A stretch of 64,000 nt of DNA. It comes from Cryptosporidium bovis (taxonomy: Eukaryota; Apicomplexa; Conoidasida; Eucoccidiorida; Cryptosporidiidae). The DNA lies in assembly GCA_009768925.2 (NCBI GenBank), contig VHIT02000030.1:100820-164819 (forward strand), in the 5' to 3' direction. Both the position numbers and the translations under genes were made by a program. Below, piece by piece: positions 50,358 to 60,450 of the stretch. Within the stretch, counting starts at the first letter, position 1; every line of letters starts with the position of its first letter. The notes beneath the pieces were generated by a model that saw only the letters and a list, made by a program, of their open reading frames with translations, was not told where the DNA came from and ran no database searches.

Positions 50358-51677
50358 TTATTCAACTGTTTCTTCATTTTGAGCGTCGGTATTTTTTTTA
50401 TTTCGAGACAAAACAATAGCTTCTTGTAAAATCTTAGCGACTTCGAAATGTCCATTTGATTCTGCTAAATCTTTAAGAGTAAAACCATTTTTGTCCTTAT
50501 AATCTAAACATGAGCCATTTTTTATCAGTAATTTAACTGTTTTTTCATAACCTTTGATAGAAGCTGATGAAAGAGGTGTGGATCCCAAGTTACTTATAAC
50601 ATTAATCTTGGCACCAAATTTAAGCAATAGAGATACAATTTCATCAAAGCCATTTGCTGAAGCGAAGTGTAATGGCGTACAATTCATTTTTGTTGTTTTA
50701 TTCGGATCTGCATTTGCATTCAAAAGTTTTTTAACTATTATAGAATGTCCATATAAAGAAGCCCAATGAAGTGGTGTGAACCCTCTCTCATTACTAATAT
50801 TAACATTAAGTTTGTACTTCAAATCTGAAGATATCATTAATATTTTACTTATTAGTTTAGCATTTCCGGTTTTTGATTCATTCAAAAGTAGTAAATTTAA
50901 TTCGTCAACTGTATATGATTCCAAATTACTATATTCGTCTTCAATGTAATATTGGCCCACATCAGTTTTGTTAAAGGCGTTATTACTCTTGTAAACCCTT
51001 GAATTTACTATATTTGAAACTCTGTTTTCACTATTCTCAGTTGGATTATTTTTTAAGTCATCAAAGCTTGAATTTAATTCAGATTTTGATTTGCCATCGT
51101 CCTTTCTTAGTATTCCCTTTTCTACTATCTTAAATAACTTATTGCTGTACTGATGGCCCTTGCCGTGTTTGATTTTGTTACCATCAGAAACAATACTAAT
51201 TTTACTTTTATTGTTTATATCAACTTCATCATTATTTTCTAATTCCTCTGTAGTATATCTTTCATTGTTATTTGTTTTGTTTTCAATATTGCTACTGCTG
51301 GTACTACTACTACTAGTGCTGCTACTACTACTATTGCTGCCACCGGCACCACCTAATTTCCCAATTAAAGTTGAACTTCTAGATATTCTATTAGAATTTG
51401 AGAATTTACCAAAAGATGAAACTGATGAAAACGAGACAGCATTATTATCATTATTGTTATTATTTACACCTACATTGGCAGCTATTTCTTCATTCTCAAA
51501 TTGCAAACCTTCGTCTGCACTGTAGTAACAGTCATCTGCCAATACCACACCGACCCCACTCCCTTTTAAATTAGCTCTAGTTGCATTTGAATAACCTAAT
51601 TTTGCCCTTTCATTTAAATAGCAACTTTCACTATTACAAGTGTTGGTTCCAACAACCTCCAAATTTTGGTTGTCCAT
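50358..51677 (-). CDS. Ankyrin-repeat protein with low-complexity N-terminus
   Basis: 439 residues, ATG start. The N-terminal 270 residues are Asn/Ser-rich, with a poly-Ser/Thr stretch near 115-132 coded by a trinucleotide microsatellite at about 51293-51347. Four ankyrin repeats occupy 298-430: GFTPLHWASLYGHSIIVKKLL, then CTPLHFASANGFDEIVSLLL, then STPLSSASIKGYEKTVKLLI, then FTLKDLAESNGHFEVAKIL. A weaker repeat-like segment precedes them (ELNLLLLNESKTGNAKLISKIL). Ankyrin repeats mediate protein binding; nothing here points to a partner or catalytic activity. Confidence 0.85.
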   Translation of the reverse strand: MDNQNLEVVGTNTCNSESCYLNERAKLGYSNATRANLKGSGVGVVLADDCYYSADEGLQFENEEIAANVGVNNNNNDNNAVSFSSVSSFGKFSNSNRISRSSTLIGKLGGAGGSNSSSSSTSSSSTSSSNIENKTNNNERYTTEELENNDEVDINNKSKISIVSDGNKIKHGKGHQYSNKLFKIVEKGILRKDDGKSKSELNSSFDDLKNNPTENSENRVSNIVNSRVYKSNNAFNKTDVGQYYIEDEYSNLESYTVDELNLLLLNESKTGNAKLISKILMISSDLKYKLNVNISNERGFTPLHWASLYGHSIIVKKLLNANADPNKTTKMNCTPLHFASANGFDEIVSLLLKFGAKINVISNLGSTPLSSASIKGYEKTVKLLIKNGSCLDYKDKNGFTLKDLAESNGHFEVAKILQEAIVLSRNKKNTDAQNEETVE

Positions 51678-52939
51678 AGAAAATACGAAATTATTTTAAT
51701 AACAATAATGGCAGTTTTTATTGGTTATATATGCGTATACACTGAATACTATTAACCTTAAATGTCAGATTCACTCGTTTGTATTTTCTTTAATACAAAA
51801 TTTTTTTTCAACTATTGTTTATTTAATTCAATAAATTTTTTTTATTATTATCGAATATCAAATGTTTATAATAGTAAATATCGTTACAATTAATTTTATA
51901 TTTCAGGAGAAAAAAAAGAATAAAAAAGAATGGATAGATGAACAATTTATATTGTTTACTTCCCTTCTTTCTTACTCTAAAAAAATCAAAAATTCTTGAA
52001 CATTTCTTACTCGTACTATTTTTTGTCTTTTTTGTATTCTTAATTATAAACTCTATATTCGCCGTTTATAATTAACAACTTACAAATCACTTGATATTAC
52101 TTTCTTACTCTCCTATCAACGTTAGCACCTCTAAGACTGCAGCTTCCAACTTTTTACCTGCAGATATCTGCTCCTTCGTCCTGATTTGTTTAACTTTAAT
52201 TTTTTTTTACTTATTCTTCTCTAATCTGTGAGGTAACTTCTCATCCTCGAGCTAATAATGGCATTTATGAATTACGCGCCAAATATGTGCGAATCCGAGC
52301 ATTAGCGCTGAAGCTGATGCTCAATTAAAAAAAGATCCTGAAAAAGTACTAGAAACAAAGAATATAATAGTTTTTAATATTTACTTATTAAGTACTGATG
52401 AAGGGAATGAGGGGTCGTAGTAACTAAAATTTTAGATTTTACTTTTTTTCCTTTGTCATTTGTTTTAGTAAAAGTGTGTATAATTGAGACAAAAAAACCG
52501 AATAATTAATGAACCACTTGACTTTGTGTTCAAAAACTGAAACAAGAACCACACTCACTATTGCATTAAATGTGAATGATATATCATTTTTGCTCCAACA
52601 GTGGTATAACGTTACTTTATGATTGTATCTTTACCTTATTTGTCATATTTCGCTTGTTTAGTTCTCACTATTAGACTCCATACACTAAGTAGTATTTAAT
52701 TATCCAACATGAGTTAGCGGAAACACTTCGTATATTGTTATCTTAAAAAAGCATCAAGTTGTGAATAAAATACCAACACAAAGGAAACTAAAATGCCGAT
52801 AAAAAGAAAACAAAAACGTGTTAGAAACAATTAATTAACATCTATTTATTATTCATAAATATGTATATCTCATGTCATTAATTACCTAGTTTATACTAAT
52901 ACAAGTAAAAAGGAATCAAATTTTTGCCTACTTGTAATG
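51678..52939. other. Intergenic region, 1.3 kb
   Basis: Upstream of the ankyrin gene, downstream of PIG-H. AT-rich with no frame of note. A CGCGCCAAA sequence at about 52276 is an imperfect E2F-like site. Confidence 0.5.
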
Positions 52940-53527
52940 CTAAACCATTTTGATGGTATTGTATAAAGTGATGTTTTTTTCCATTGGGATTCTAAATTCG
53001 GAAAATGGTATAATTAGAGATTTTTCGTCCTTCACGATTAAACATAAAGTTGGCATTAATTCCATATAAGTCATATTATCGTATATTAAAGTAGAAATGA
53101 TATTTGACTTTTCAATAAATGTTTTGTAATTGCCAAATATAAAACCAGTTTCAAGTTGAATACCAATACCAAAGATAATTAATATAGATTGATATCTAAT
53201 TCTTGTAAGTTTATAGTAAATAAAAAAAACTATAACAAATAACAAAAGCTTTATCCAAGTTGAGAATGAATTGATTGAAAGACCTCCATTAAGATATAAA
53301 TCCATTAGAAAGTAAGATGAAAGTGACCCTACTAGTATTGGGAATATAAAATTTGACTTTCTTTTAGAAGCAATAAACTTGACTGCTGAATTCCCATTGT
53401 AGTAATCAATTCTAAAAATGTTATCACTAAATATCCTTGTCATTTCATTTTTTTTATCTGAATTATCTATATTAATGTTTTTATTACCATTGCTATTTGT
53501 GTCAATATTATTTTCCATGTTACTCAT
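52940..53527 (-). CDS. PIGH: GPI-GlcNAc transferase subunit PIG-H
   Basis: 195 residues, ATG start. PIG-H is part of the ER enzyme that transfers GlcNAc to phosphatidylinositol, the first step of GPI-anchor synthesis. After a 27-residue Asn-rich start, two adjacent membrane spans at about 58-105 form the usual hairpin. The PIG-H domain follows: YQSILIIFGIGIQLETGF (matching the ESLLVIxxLGVQL strand), then TFIEKSNIISTLIYDNMTYM, then LCLIVKDEKSLIIPF. Length fits the family (about 190). With PIG-U at 19-20 kb, the window contains both the first and last steps of GPI anchoring. Confidence 0.85.
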   Translation of the reverse strand: MSNMENNIDTNSNGNKNINIDNSDKKNEMTRIFSDNIFRIDYYNGNSAVKFIASKRKSNFIFPILVGSLSSYFLMDLYLNGGLSINSFSTWIKLLLFVIVFFIYYKLTRIRYQSILIIFGIGIQLETGFIFGNYKTFIEKSNIISTLIYDNMTYMELMPTLCLIVKDEKSLIIPFSEFRIPMEKNITLYNTIKMV

Positions 53528-54448
53528 TTCTCATATATGTATATACATGCATTTATATATATATACACATATATGTATATATATATATATATATATATAC
53601 ATATATACATATATTTAAATATATATACATATACATTCAATAACCTCAAAGTATTGCTACCGTTATCTTCCCTCCCTAATATAATATTGATTCAATGCAC
53701 ATATAATACTTATCAATCCTTGTAAATAGAATTAAATATCGTTATAATTTTACAGTATATAAATCCAAACTTTTTCCTGACTACTACTGAAATATTTGCT
53801 TTCACTAACGTGTATAAAAACTTAAATCATGTTTCTAATAATTACCAAATACAGAATCGTCAGCAAAATTACAATGATAGACAAGCAAAAGTATAACACA
53901 ACAAGTCCCACTGAATAGATCGAGTTATCTTCTCTTTATATTCTTACTTTTGTTTATATTAAGATCATAAGACCTTACTATATTATTCCCCCTATTTACT
54001 CTTACTGAATATTACGCAATATAGCTCTCTAACTATTGTTCATTCAAAAATAATACCATTTAGTTGTGAATTATTCATTAAAAGCACCAATTACCTATAT
54101 TTTTTCTTCTTTTTCTTTATTTAACCTATCTACACTATCATATATAACAACATAGAATCACGTAAAAGGCGCGCGATATTAGCTTTTTGTTCCAAGTGCC
54201 CACAATTTTAAACAGGAATTTCTCTTAGAATTATTGTTCGTTTTAATATTTTTGATTTATTAATTACTTACAAACAAGACAGCAGATTTCTGAGACTTAA
54301 TCACGTACTTATACTGATTGCTCTGTTCGAACAATATCAGGCATTTGTTGGTATTCGGCCCTTGACAACTTTTGGCCTTGGACAATACATCTGGCCTTAA
54401 TTACCACTTATTAGAAAATCAATTTATTACTTATACTACTTTCTAGTA
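53528..54448. other. Divergent region PIG-H / RAE1
   Basis: About 920 bp between divergent starts, beginning with a TATA/CATA-rich microsatellite at about 53531-53640, which lies directly against the PIG-H ATG. No gene recognised. Confidence 0.55.
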
Positions 54449-55858
54449 ATGTTTTCAAGTTCATCTTTTGGATCTCAGAACAACAAATACAATGTAAATA
54501 ACAGCATTGAGCTTTCTAATTGTCCAAATGATTCTATTAATAAGGTATGTATTTTTTTTCAAAATTATGGAAACAATTAGATTTGAGATAAGAAATAGTT
54601 GAATTAATATGTAAGACAAATAAATGGAGTGAGATGTGAAAAGTAATACATAGACTTGAGTAAGTACAGCACTGTTTACACACTAATTTCAATTCCTTTC
54701 TCATTTACTTTTCACTAATTACTCTCAGTCTATAAACTATTATTGATTACAAATCAATAGTATAATTTCTTTGTTCTCTATTAACTCAACTCAAATTGTC
54801 TTCCTTTTTTCACTTTAATTAACTATTATTTATCGTAATAGGTATGTTGGTCAATGAACTCTTCCTTATTGGCAGCCTCTTCTTGGGACAAAACAGTAAC
54901 TGTATGGGAAGTGCAACATATGGGAGGCAATTCAGTAAATACCCGTTTTGGTAAGTAATCATATTATTTTTACTTTAGATATCGATTATAACCATATTCC
55001 GTTTTAGGAGCTACTTTTCAACATAATGCCCCTGTACTAGATTGTGCTATAAGTTCCGACAATAGGTATTTGTTTGCGGGAGGATGTGATAATGAACTTA
55101 AAATGCATGATATGAATACAAGACAAAGTCAAGTAGTTGGAAGACATGATGCACCAATATCAAATATTTTTTGGTGTGACGAACAGAAATTTGTAGTTAC
55201 TGGAAGTTGGGACAAAACAATAAAGTTCTGGAATGGCCAGTCTCAATCCCCCGTATATACGCTTAATATACCAGAGAGAGTATATGCTATGGACCTTAAA
55301 TATCCAGCTTTGGTTGCTGCTGCCGCTGATAATGCAGTATATGTATGGAATCTGCAAAACATAACGCCTACTCCTTATAAAAGAATACAGACACAACTCA
55401 AATTACAACCTAGATCTATATCGCTTTTCCCAGATAGAACTGGATTTGCTATTGGTTCTATTGAAGGAAGATGTGCTATCTCTCACATTGAGGAGTCACA
55501 CAGAGACAAAAATTTCCCATTTAGATGCCACAGAGTCACTACAAGTAGTCCGGACATTGCTTATTCCATTAATAGTATTGATTTTCATTTGCAGTACGGT
55601 ACATTTGCTACTGGAGGAAGTGACGGCGCCATTGCCTTTTGGGATAAGGATAACAGATCTAGACTCACTATAATGAAAACAATGCCTGCTCCGGTTACTG
55701 ATATCGAATTCAGTCCATCAGGAAAACTCCTTGCTTATTCCCTAAGCTATGATTGGAGTAAGGGATACGATAATACTGCTATTAATAACAGTTGCAACAA
55801 GGTTTTCGTTCATGTTATGAACGAGGAGCATGTTTGTCCCAAAGGAAAAAGGTCATAA
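54449..55858 (+). CDS. RAE1: mRNA export factor RAE1/GLE2, 3 exons
   Basis: Exons 54449-54544, 54842-54950 and 55008-55858 join to 351 residues; introns of 297 and 57 bp have GT..AG ends and keep frame. RAE1/Gle2 is a WD40 beta-propeller at the nuclear pore that binds Nup98 and helps mRNA export. Diagnostic stretches: LLAASSWDKTVTVWEVQ (blade 1), APVLDCAISSDNRYLFAGGCDN, VVTGSWDKTIKFWN, TGFAIGSIEGRCAI, INSIDFHLQYGTFATGGSDGAIAFWDKDNRSRL, and the late YSLSYDWSKGYDN. Gle2-specific GSIEGR and SYDWSKG settle the family. Length matches yeast Gle2 (365) and human RAE1 (368). Confidence 0.96.
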
Positions 55859-56317
55859 TTAAACACCTAATACAACTTCAATTTATCTATCTAATTGAAT
55901 CATTTTGTTATAATAAATTAATTTATATTTTTCATGTATCAATTTTGTGCATTTTCACTTTAATTCAGACAATATTGTTTTGGCGGCGCTCAACTGAGAC
56001 GCCGCGCGGCTCTGGGGCCGCCTTTTCACATATTGAACCGGTCATTTACGGAAAATACCGAGTGGTATTACGTTAACTTAGCTGTTTATATAGAACTGTA
56101 TATATACATATATTATAGAATGATCAATAAACCATAATTATTATTTGTGATAATACAGGTCTTAAGTTTTGGCTCCTTGTATTTAAGTAGGTTTATTTAA
56201 AAGGGACAAATTAACGTTGATATATTTTCCCGTCATTTTTCCATTGATTCTCTTTTATATTCAGTTTCTCCTTTGGTCGTTTTTTTTTATTTTATATAGT
56301 TTACAAAGGAACAAAAC
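55859..56317. other. Intergenic region RAE1 / RPL26
   Basis: 459 bp, AT-rich except for a GC-rich hairpin cluster at 55983-56073, listed separately. It must hold the RPL26 promoter. Confidence 0.6.
55983..56073. ncRNA. GC-rich run of three hairpins, candidate structured RNA or promoter element
   Basis: Hairpin 1: GCGGCGCTC (55983-55991), loop AACT, GAG-A-CGCCGC (55996-56005), nine pairs with one bulged A. Hairpin 2 follows at once: GCGGC (56006-56010), 6-nt loop, GCCGC (56017-56021), then TTTT. Hairpin 3: AATACC (56054-56059), loop GAGT, GGTATT (56064-56069), extended by ACG/CGT across a small internal loop. In a region otherwise near 25% G+C this is exceptional. It lies 245-335 bp before the RPL26 ATG; it may be an RNA gene or a DNA element. 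Confidence 0.35.
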
Positions 56318-56902
56318 ATGAAGATCAAGAAGGGTAAGTATTATTTCATGGAGATGAAGGATCGTTTGAATGATTTTATTATGACTTTACTTTTTAGACG
56401 TCAGTTCATCTGCCTCAAAATGCAGAAAAAACCACTTCGCTACAACATCAACTCAAAGAAGAGAACTCATGTCCTCACCGTTGTCTAAGGAACTAAGGCA
56501 GAAATATAATGTAAGTTTCGTCTTTTTATTTAGCTTAGTTATTCTTAATAATTAAGAATCAATAAATTAATGATAATAACACTAAATATCACAATTTGTT
56601 CGTTTATATAGGTCCGATCTCTTCCAATAAGAAAAGGTGATGAGGTTATGGTCATTAGAGGTTCCAGTCACGACTATGAAGGCACTGTGACTTGTGTCCG
56701 CAGAAAAAAGTTCGTAATTAACGTCGAGAGAATTACCAGAAACAAGACTAATGGTGAAACCGTTCCAATTGGTATCCATCCTTCCAATGTTGTTATTACA
56801 AAACTTAAATTGAATAAGGACAGAAGGGACCTTCTTTCTCGTAAAAATCGCTCAAATAACAGAAGGTCTAACTACTCTTCTGATGCAACTGACTTGGACT
56901 GA
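56318..56902 (+). CDS. RPL26: 60S ribosomal protein L26 (uL24), 3 exons
   Basis: Exons 56318-56333, 56398-56510 and 56612-56902 join to 139 residues; introns of 64 and 101 bp begin GTAAGT and end TTTAG/ATAG. The first exon codes only five residues and one base (MKIKK), as is common in ribosomal protein genes. The core reads [32 protein letters not shown], the KOW motif of L26/uL24, then a second block [19 protein letters not shown]. The C-terminal tail is Arg/Asn/Ser-rich. L26 binds 23S/28S-type rRNA early in large-subunit assembly near the exit tunnel. Confidence 0.97.
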
Positions 56903-57160
56903 GTATGTTGCAGAATACTAGATAGCATGTTATTCTAGTTATACTTAACTGCTAGTTTGATCTACTTCGTCCTTTACTTCCCTCCCGTCCGTGTTATTAT
57001 CGTCATCTTACCAAAACTCGGTTTCTACCTGTATTCCCTTCCATTTCGTGACCTCAGATAACTGGTCATGCATTATTTCGCTTTCAACGTCGTACACACC
57101 CTGAAACCTTGTGAAATAGTGACATTTAGATCACATCAAGTTGCCGCCATAAACATCTAT

Positions 57161-57166
57161 GGCGCC
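57161..57166. promoter_or_regulatory. E2F-like GGCGCC palindrome
   Basis: Context CTATGGCGCCCAGG, 311 bp upstream of the RPS8 ATG and 6 bp from the inverted repeat below. Confidence 0.4.
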
Positions 57167-57171
57167 CAGGT

Positions 57172-57237
57172 CGAGACGAAATATTTTACCGGCATAATAT
57201 ATATATAATAATTAAAACTAAATAACATTTCGTCTCG
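57172..57237. promoter_or_regulatory. Inverted pair of CGAGACGAAAT elements before RPS8
   Basis: CGAGACGAAAT (57172-57182) and its exact reverse complement ATTTCGTCTCG (57227-57237) face each other across 44 bp. Flanks agree further: GGT lies just outside on the left, and ACC outside on the right after a 2-bp offset. Such facing copies suggest two binding sites for one factor about 240-305 bp upstream of RPS8. Confidence 0.45.
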
Positions 57238-57477
57238 GTACCTAAAAATTATTAAAAAAAGCAATAATATGCGCTGACTAAATTAAAAGTTATTTTTTCT
57301 CGCGTTATTTTTCTATATAATTGTTGATATTGTTCTCTTTTCTCTCTTTATTCAACTTAAAGTGAGAGAAATAGAATAAGAGTAGGGACAGAAGAAGAGA
57401 GTACGAGAAGGTATACAGTGCAGTAAGGTAGACACTTTCCTTGTTCAGATAATATAGTTTGAATATACTAGTATATA

Positions 57478-58116
57478 ATGGGTATCAGTAGAGATAGTCG
57501 TCATAAACACCGAGCTACCGGTGGCCGTATGCCAATTGTAGTTAAGAAAAGAAAGTATGAGATGGGACGTCCTGCTTCGAACACTAAGCTTGGAACTACA
57601 TCAAGAGTAAGAGTTGTTAGATGCAGAGGTGGCAACAAGAAATTCAGAGCTCTTAGACTTGACAGTGGAAACTATTCCTGGGGTTCACAAGGAATATCAA
57701 GGAAGGCACGTATTATGGAAGTCGTATACAATGCATCTAATAATGAATTGGTTCGTACGAAAACCCTCGTTAAAAATGCTATTGTTGTTATTGATGCTAC
57801 TCCATTTAGACAATTCTACCTACAGAGATATGGTGTTGAACTTGGGAGACGTAAAACAAATGCTGAGGCGGATAGTTCCTCTGATAAGAAGGACGAATCA
57901 AAGAAGCAGAGCGGCCACGTTTTAGCAACGAAAAAAGCAAGATTAATGAATAACGTTATTGATCCTTTAGTTGAGGAGCAATTTGGAATCGGTCGTCTTC
58001 TCGCTTGTGTGTCCTCCCGTCCAGGACAATGTGGTAGATGTGATGGATACATTCTTGAAGGTAAGGAACTCGAATTCTACAAGAAGAAACTAGAAAAGAA
58101 GAAGTCGGCGAAGTAA
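57478..58116 (+). CDS. RPS8: 40S ribosomal protein S8 (eS8)
   Basis: 212 residues, ATG start, single exon. It begins [16 protein letters not shown], the eS8 signature, continues [17 protein letters not shown] and [27 protein letters not shown], and has the C-terminal [21 protein letters not shown] block of eukaryotic S8. A Lys/Ser/Asp-rich insert at about 127-148 is also seen at this place in other eukaryotes. eS8 sits in the body of the small ribosomal subunit. It follows RPL26 on the same strand with separate promoters. Confidence 0.98.
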   Translation: MGISRDSRHKHRATGGRMPIVVKKRKYEMGRPASNTKLGTTSRVRVVRCRGGNKKFRALRLDSGNYSWGSQGISRKARIMEVVYNASNNELVRTKTLVKNAIVVIDATPFRQFYLQRYGVELGRRKTNAEADSSSDKKDESKKQSGHVLATKKARLMNNVIDPLVEEQFGIGRLLACVSSRPGQCGRCDGYILEGKELEFYKKKLEKKKSAK

Positions 58117-58207
58117 ATCGTTTAATTATTAAATTCAAGACCTTTCTTACTAGTCTTTAGTTTATTAGTCCTGGAATTAGATAAAGTTAATTTTTACTTT
58201 TATTTAG

Positions 58208-59854
58208 TCATTTACCGATATTTTTTTTACTTTGTTTCGTTTTAGTCGCTTCTTTATTATTTAATTGTAAATTTGAGTTCTGTTCCTTTAATTCTTTTTT
58301 ATATCTAATTAGTGACAGTTTGTTCTCTATTTCAACCAGTTCTGTTGCATTTATTTGTATCTAATTAACACATTTGTTTAATTGCAACTTAGTCAATAAC
58401 TTTGTTGTTTCTATCTAACTTACCTGAAATGGGCAAACTTCAATTGGTGATGAATCGCAAACTTGTTTAATGTATTTCCTCCTTAACGCAGACGCCATTG
58501 GTGTTAATCCTTCATATTAAAAATTTAATATTATGAATTTTTTTAGAAAGAACCAAATATTAAATCTTACCTGATAAATGTGCAATCCAATCCCTACTTC
58601 TCCAATGCCAAAGTGCATTATCTTTTCTAAAATGAGTGAAACTTCTTCTTACTGAATTCATTATTCTTGGTGAAACCACTATGATATTCTCTGTAGATTG
58701 TATTATTCCATTCAAGTCTAAATTATTATTCATTGCAAATAAACAATAGTTCATTATTTTATTTGAATCTATTTCTTTCTTATCCTCCACCAGAATATTT
58801 GTTAATATTGGTTGATCCTTAAGACCTGAAACAAATATTAGTATTTTTGATATTATTTGAAATATTATAACAATGCGTGCTATTTATTTTTCACTTCTTA
58901 CCTTTTGCATTCCATCTATTTACTCCATCAAAAAGCAAACTATCCTTGTATTTCTTTTAATACGAGGTTTATTATAAATATGTGAATATATCCTTTCATG
59001 TTTTCAACTTACATATTTACTCAGTATTTGAAACGCTAGTTGCTTTGAAAATTTACTGTTTCTAATCAGCATAACCCCATTATTAAGTGGATATTTGTCT
59101 ATATAACACTTTGTGTCTGCTGCTATTATTAATCCAGTGGTACTTATTGAATAATTCTCAATCAATTTTTCTATTTTAAACTCAAAATTCGTGAACATTG
59201 CATCAAGGTCCATATATAACACCCATTTTATTTTATTTGTTAATATTTGTATGCCACTATTATCTATTATTTCTTTTTTTGTGAATAACTTCCACATTGC
59301 CAAGTATCTCCAAAAGTGTGGATATTTGCAAACTTGCAAGTTAACGAAATATAATAATGAATCTCCCTATTTTATTAATTAACTTACTCTTATCATCAAT
59401 ATTTAACCCTTCTTTTCTTATCACAATTAATAAAATAAGTCAGTATAAACTAGCACATTTTTTTCAATTTAACTCACTTTTGAATACCGATGTTATCATT
59501 GCAGCTAAAGTGGATATAACAATAATCATGTTTCCGTGAATATTCTATTCTATTTTTCTCCAACTCTACCAATGTATTAAAATCTTCGTTTCCTGCTGTT
59601 AGTATTACTATCTCACACTCTGCTACGCTTTTTTTATCATTAAAAAGTAGGTTTTTTGGGTAATATTGCAGCTTAAAGTGGAAATTGCCATTCAAGCTCA
59701 TTCCATCTTTCCACTCTGGAATCCACGACTCTAAATAAGAATATGAAAATCCGCAATCATCATTAAATATATTAAATTCTGTTGACTCATTCCCTCTGCA
59801 CGAAGTTAAACAACCTAAAGCAAGAAAGGCCAAAATAAATGCTATAACTCCCAT
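58208..59854 (-). CDS. Type II membrane glycosyltransferase-like protein with DXD motif, 6 exons
   Basis: Preferred model (minus): 59854-59488, 59332-59013, 58953-58902, 58825-58571, 58509-58424 and 58360-58208, giving 410 residues. Introns of 155, 59, 76, 61 and 63 bp have GT..AG ends; an alternative first junction (59478 to 59307) gives 405 residues but loses the YPHFWR block. A signal anchor MGVIAFILAFLALGCL opens the protein. ECEIVILTAG, then Tyr/His-rich YCYIHF, KYPHFWRYLAMWK, the DLDAMF motif (D164-x-D166) and GLIIAADTKC...LNNGVMLIRNS form a GT-A fold resembling GT34 (GMA12/MNN10) or related plant/fungal transferases. LLFDGVNRWNAKGLKDQPIL continues it. The last exon is a Lys/Glu/Asn coiled-coil tail. 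A Golgi/ER role and nucleotide-sugar substrate are inferred. Confidence 0.72.
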
Positions 59855-60450
59855 GATAATACATCGATCACCCACTAATTATTCTTACAACTAATTGGTA
59901 TACTTTGTACCATCTCTTATTGTATTAATGGTGAAGAATCATCATATCGTCTAGTAAACATCCTTTTTTATTTCGCAATTCAAATGAATTGATAAAATAT
60001 TTCACCCTTTCTCTTAAAGGTTTAATTTTGAAAACCAAAAAAAATGACTAATTAAAATCTCTAAACAGTGAAAACAATTATTACATACTATAATTACATT
60101 TTATTACAAGTACTAACCTTTTTTCTTTCCCTTACACTTATCTTTTAATTTGTCTTATTCACTTTAACTGTTTTAATTTTTCGGCACTAATATCTAAAAT
60201 GTGCATGTGGACAATGCATTTATGAAACAGGAATGCATGTAATGCTTACTACCGGACCATATAAGTAAATAAATCAATAAAATTATTCGCAAACATGGCA
60301 TTATATGAAAAATAAGTTAATTTAATCATTTTTTATGTGAAATTTACAAATATGTAAAAAGTATCAAATATGTGATTATATATACAAAAAAATTATATTC
60401 AGTCAACTAAAATTGAATAACGATAAAGTGAATGACTAAATTTATAATGC
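59855..60450. other. Intergenic region
   Basis: 596 bp between the glycosyltransferase start and the SPT5 stop. Very AT-rich; nothing recognised apart from ATGCAT near 60233. Confidence 0.55.

Larger units (their letters stand above)
56903..57477. other. Upstream region of RPS8
   Basis: 575 bp between RPL26 and RPS8 on the same strand. It holds a GGCGCC, an 11-bp inverted repeat and a pyrimidine/purine-rich stretch just before the RPS8 ATG; no gene. Confidence 0.6.

Noticed and set aside
52385-52545. Possible C/D snoRNA (CTGATGA near 52391, CTGA near 52540)
   Set aside because: The boxes are about 150 bp apart and no terminal stem is visible.
54301-54400. Possible tRNA suggested by a GTTCGAA sequence
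   Set aside because: No acceptor, D or anticodon stems can be arranged around it.
8863-57236. GAGACG/CGTCTC hexamers upstream of several genes (8863, 17841, 22955, 49388, 55996, 57173, 57231) as a shared promoter motif
   Set aside because: About ten copies are expected by chance on both strands of this window, and several also occur inside coding regions (for example 5571, 6571). Only the exact facing 11-mer before RPS8 was kept.
59307-59478. Alternative first junction of the glycosyltransferase using the stronger GTGAGT donor
   Set aside because: It is in frame but removes the YPHFWR block that fits the glycosyltransferase pattern, so I kept it only as an alternative.
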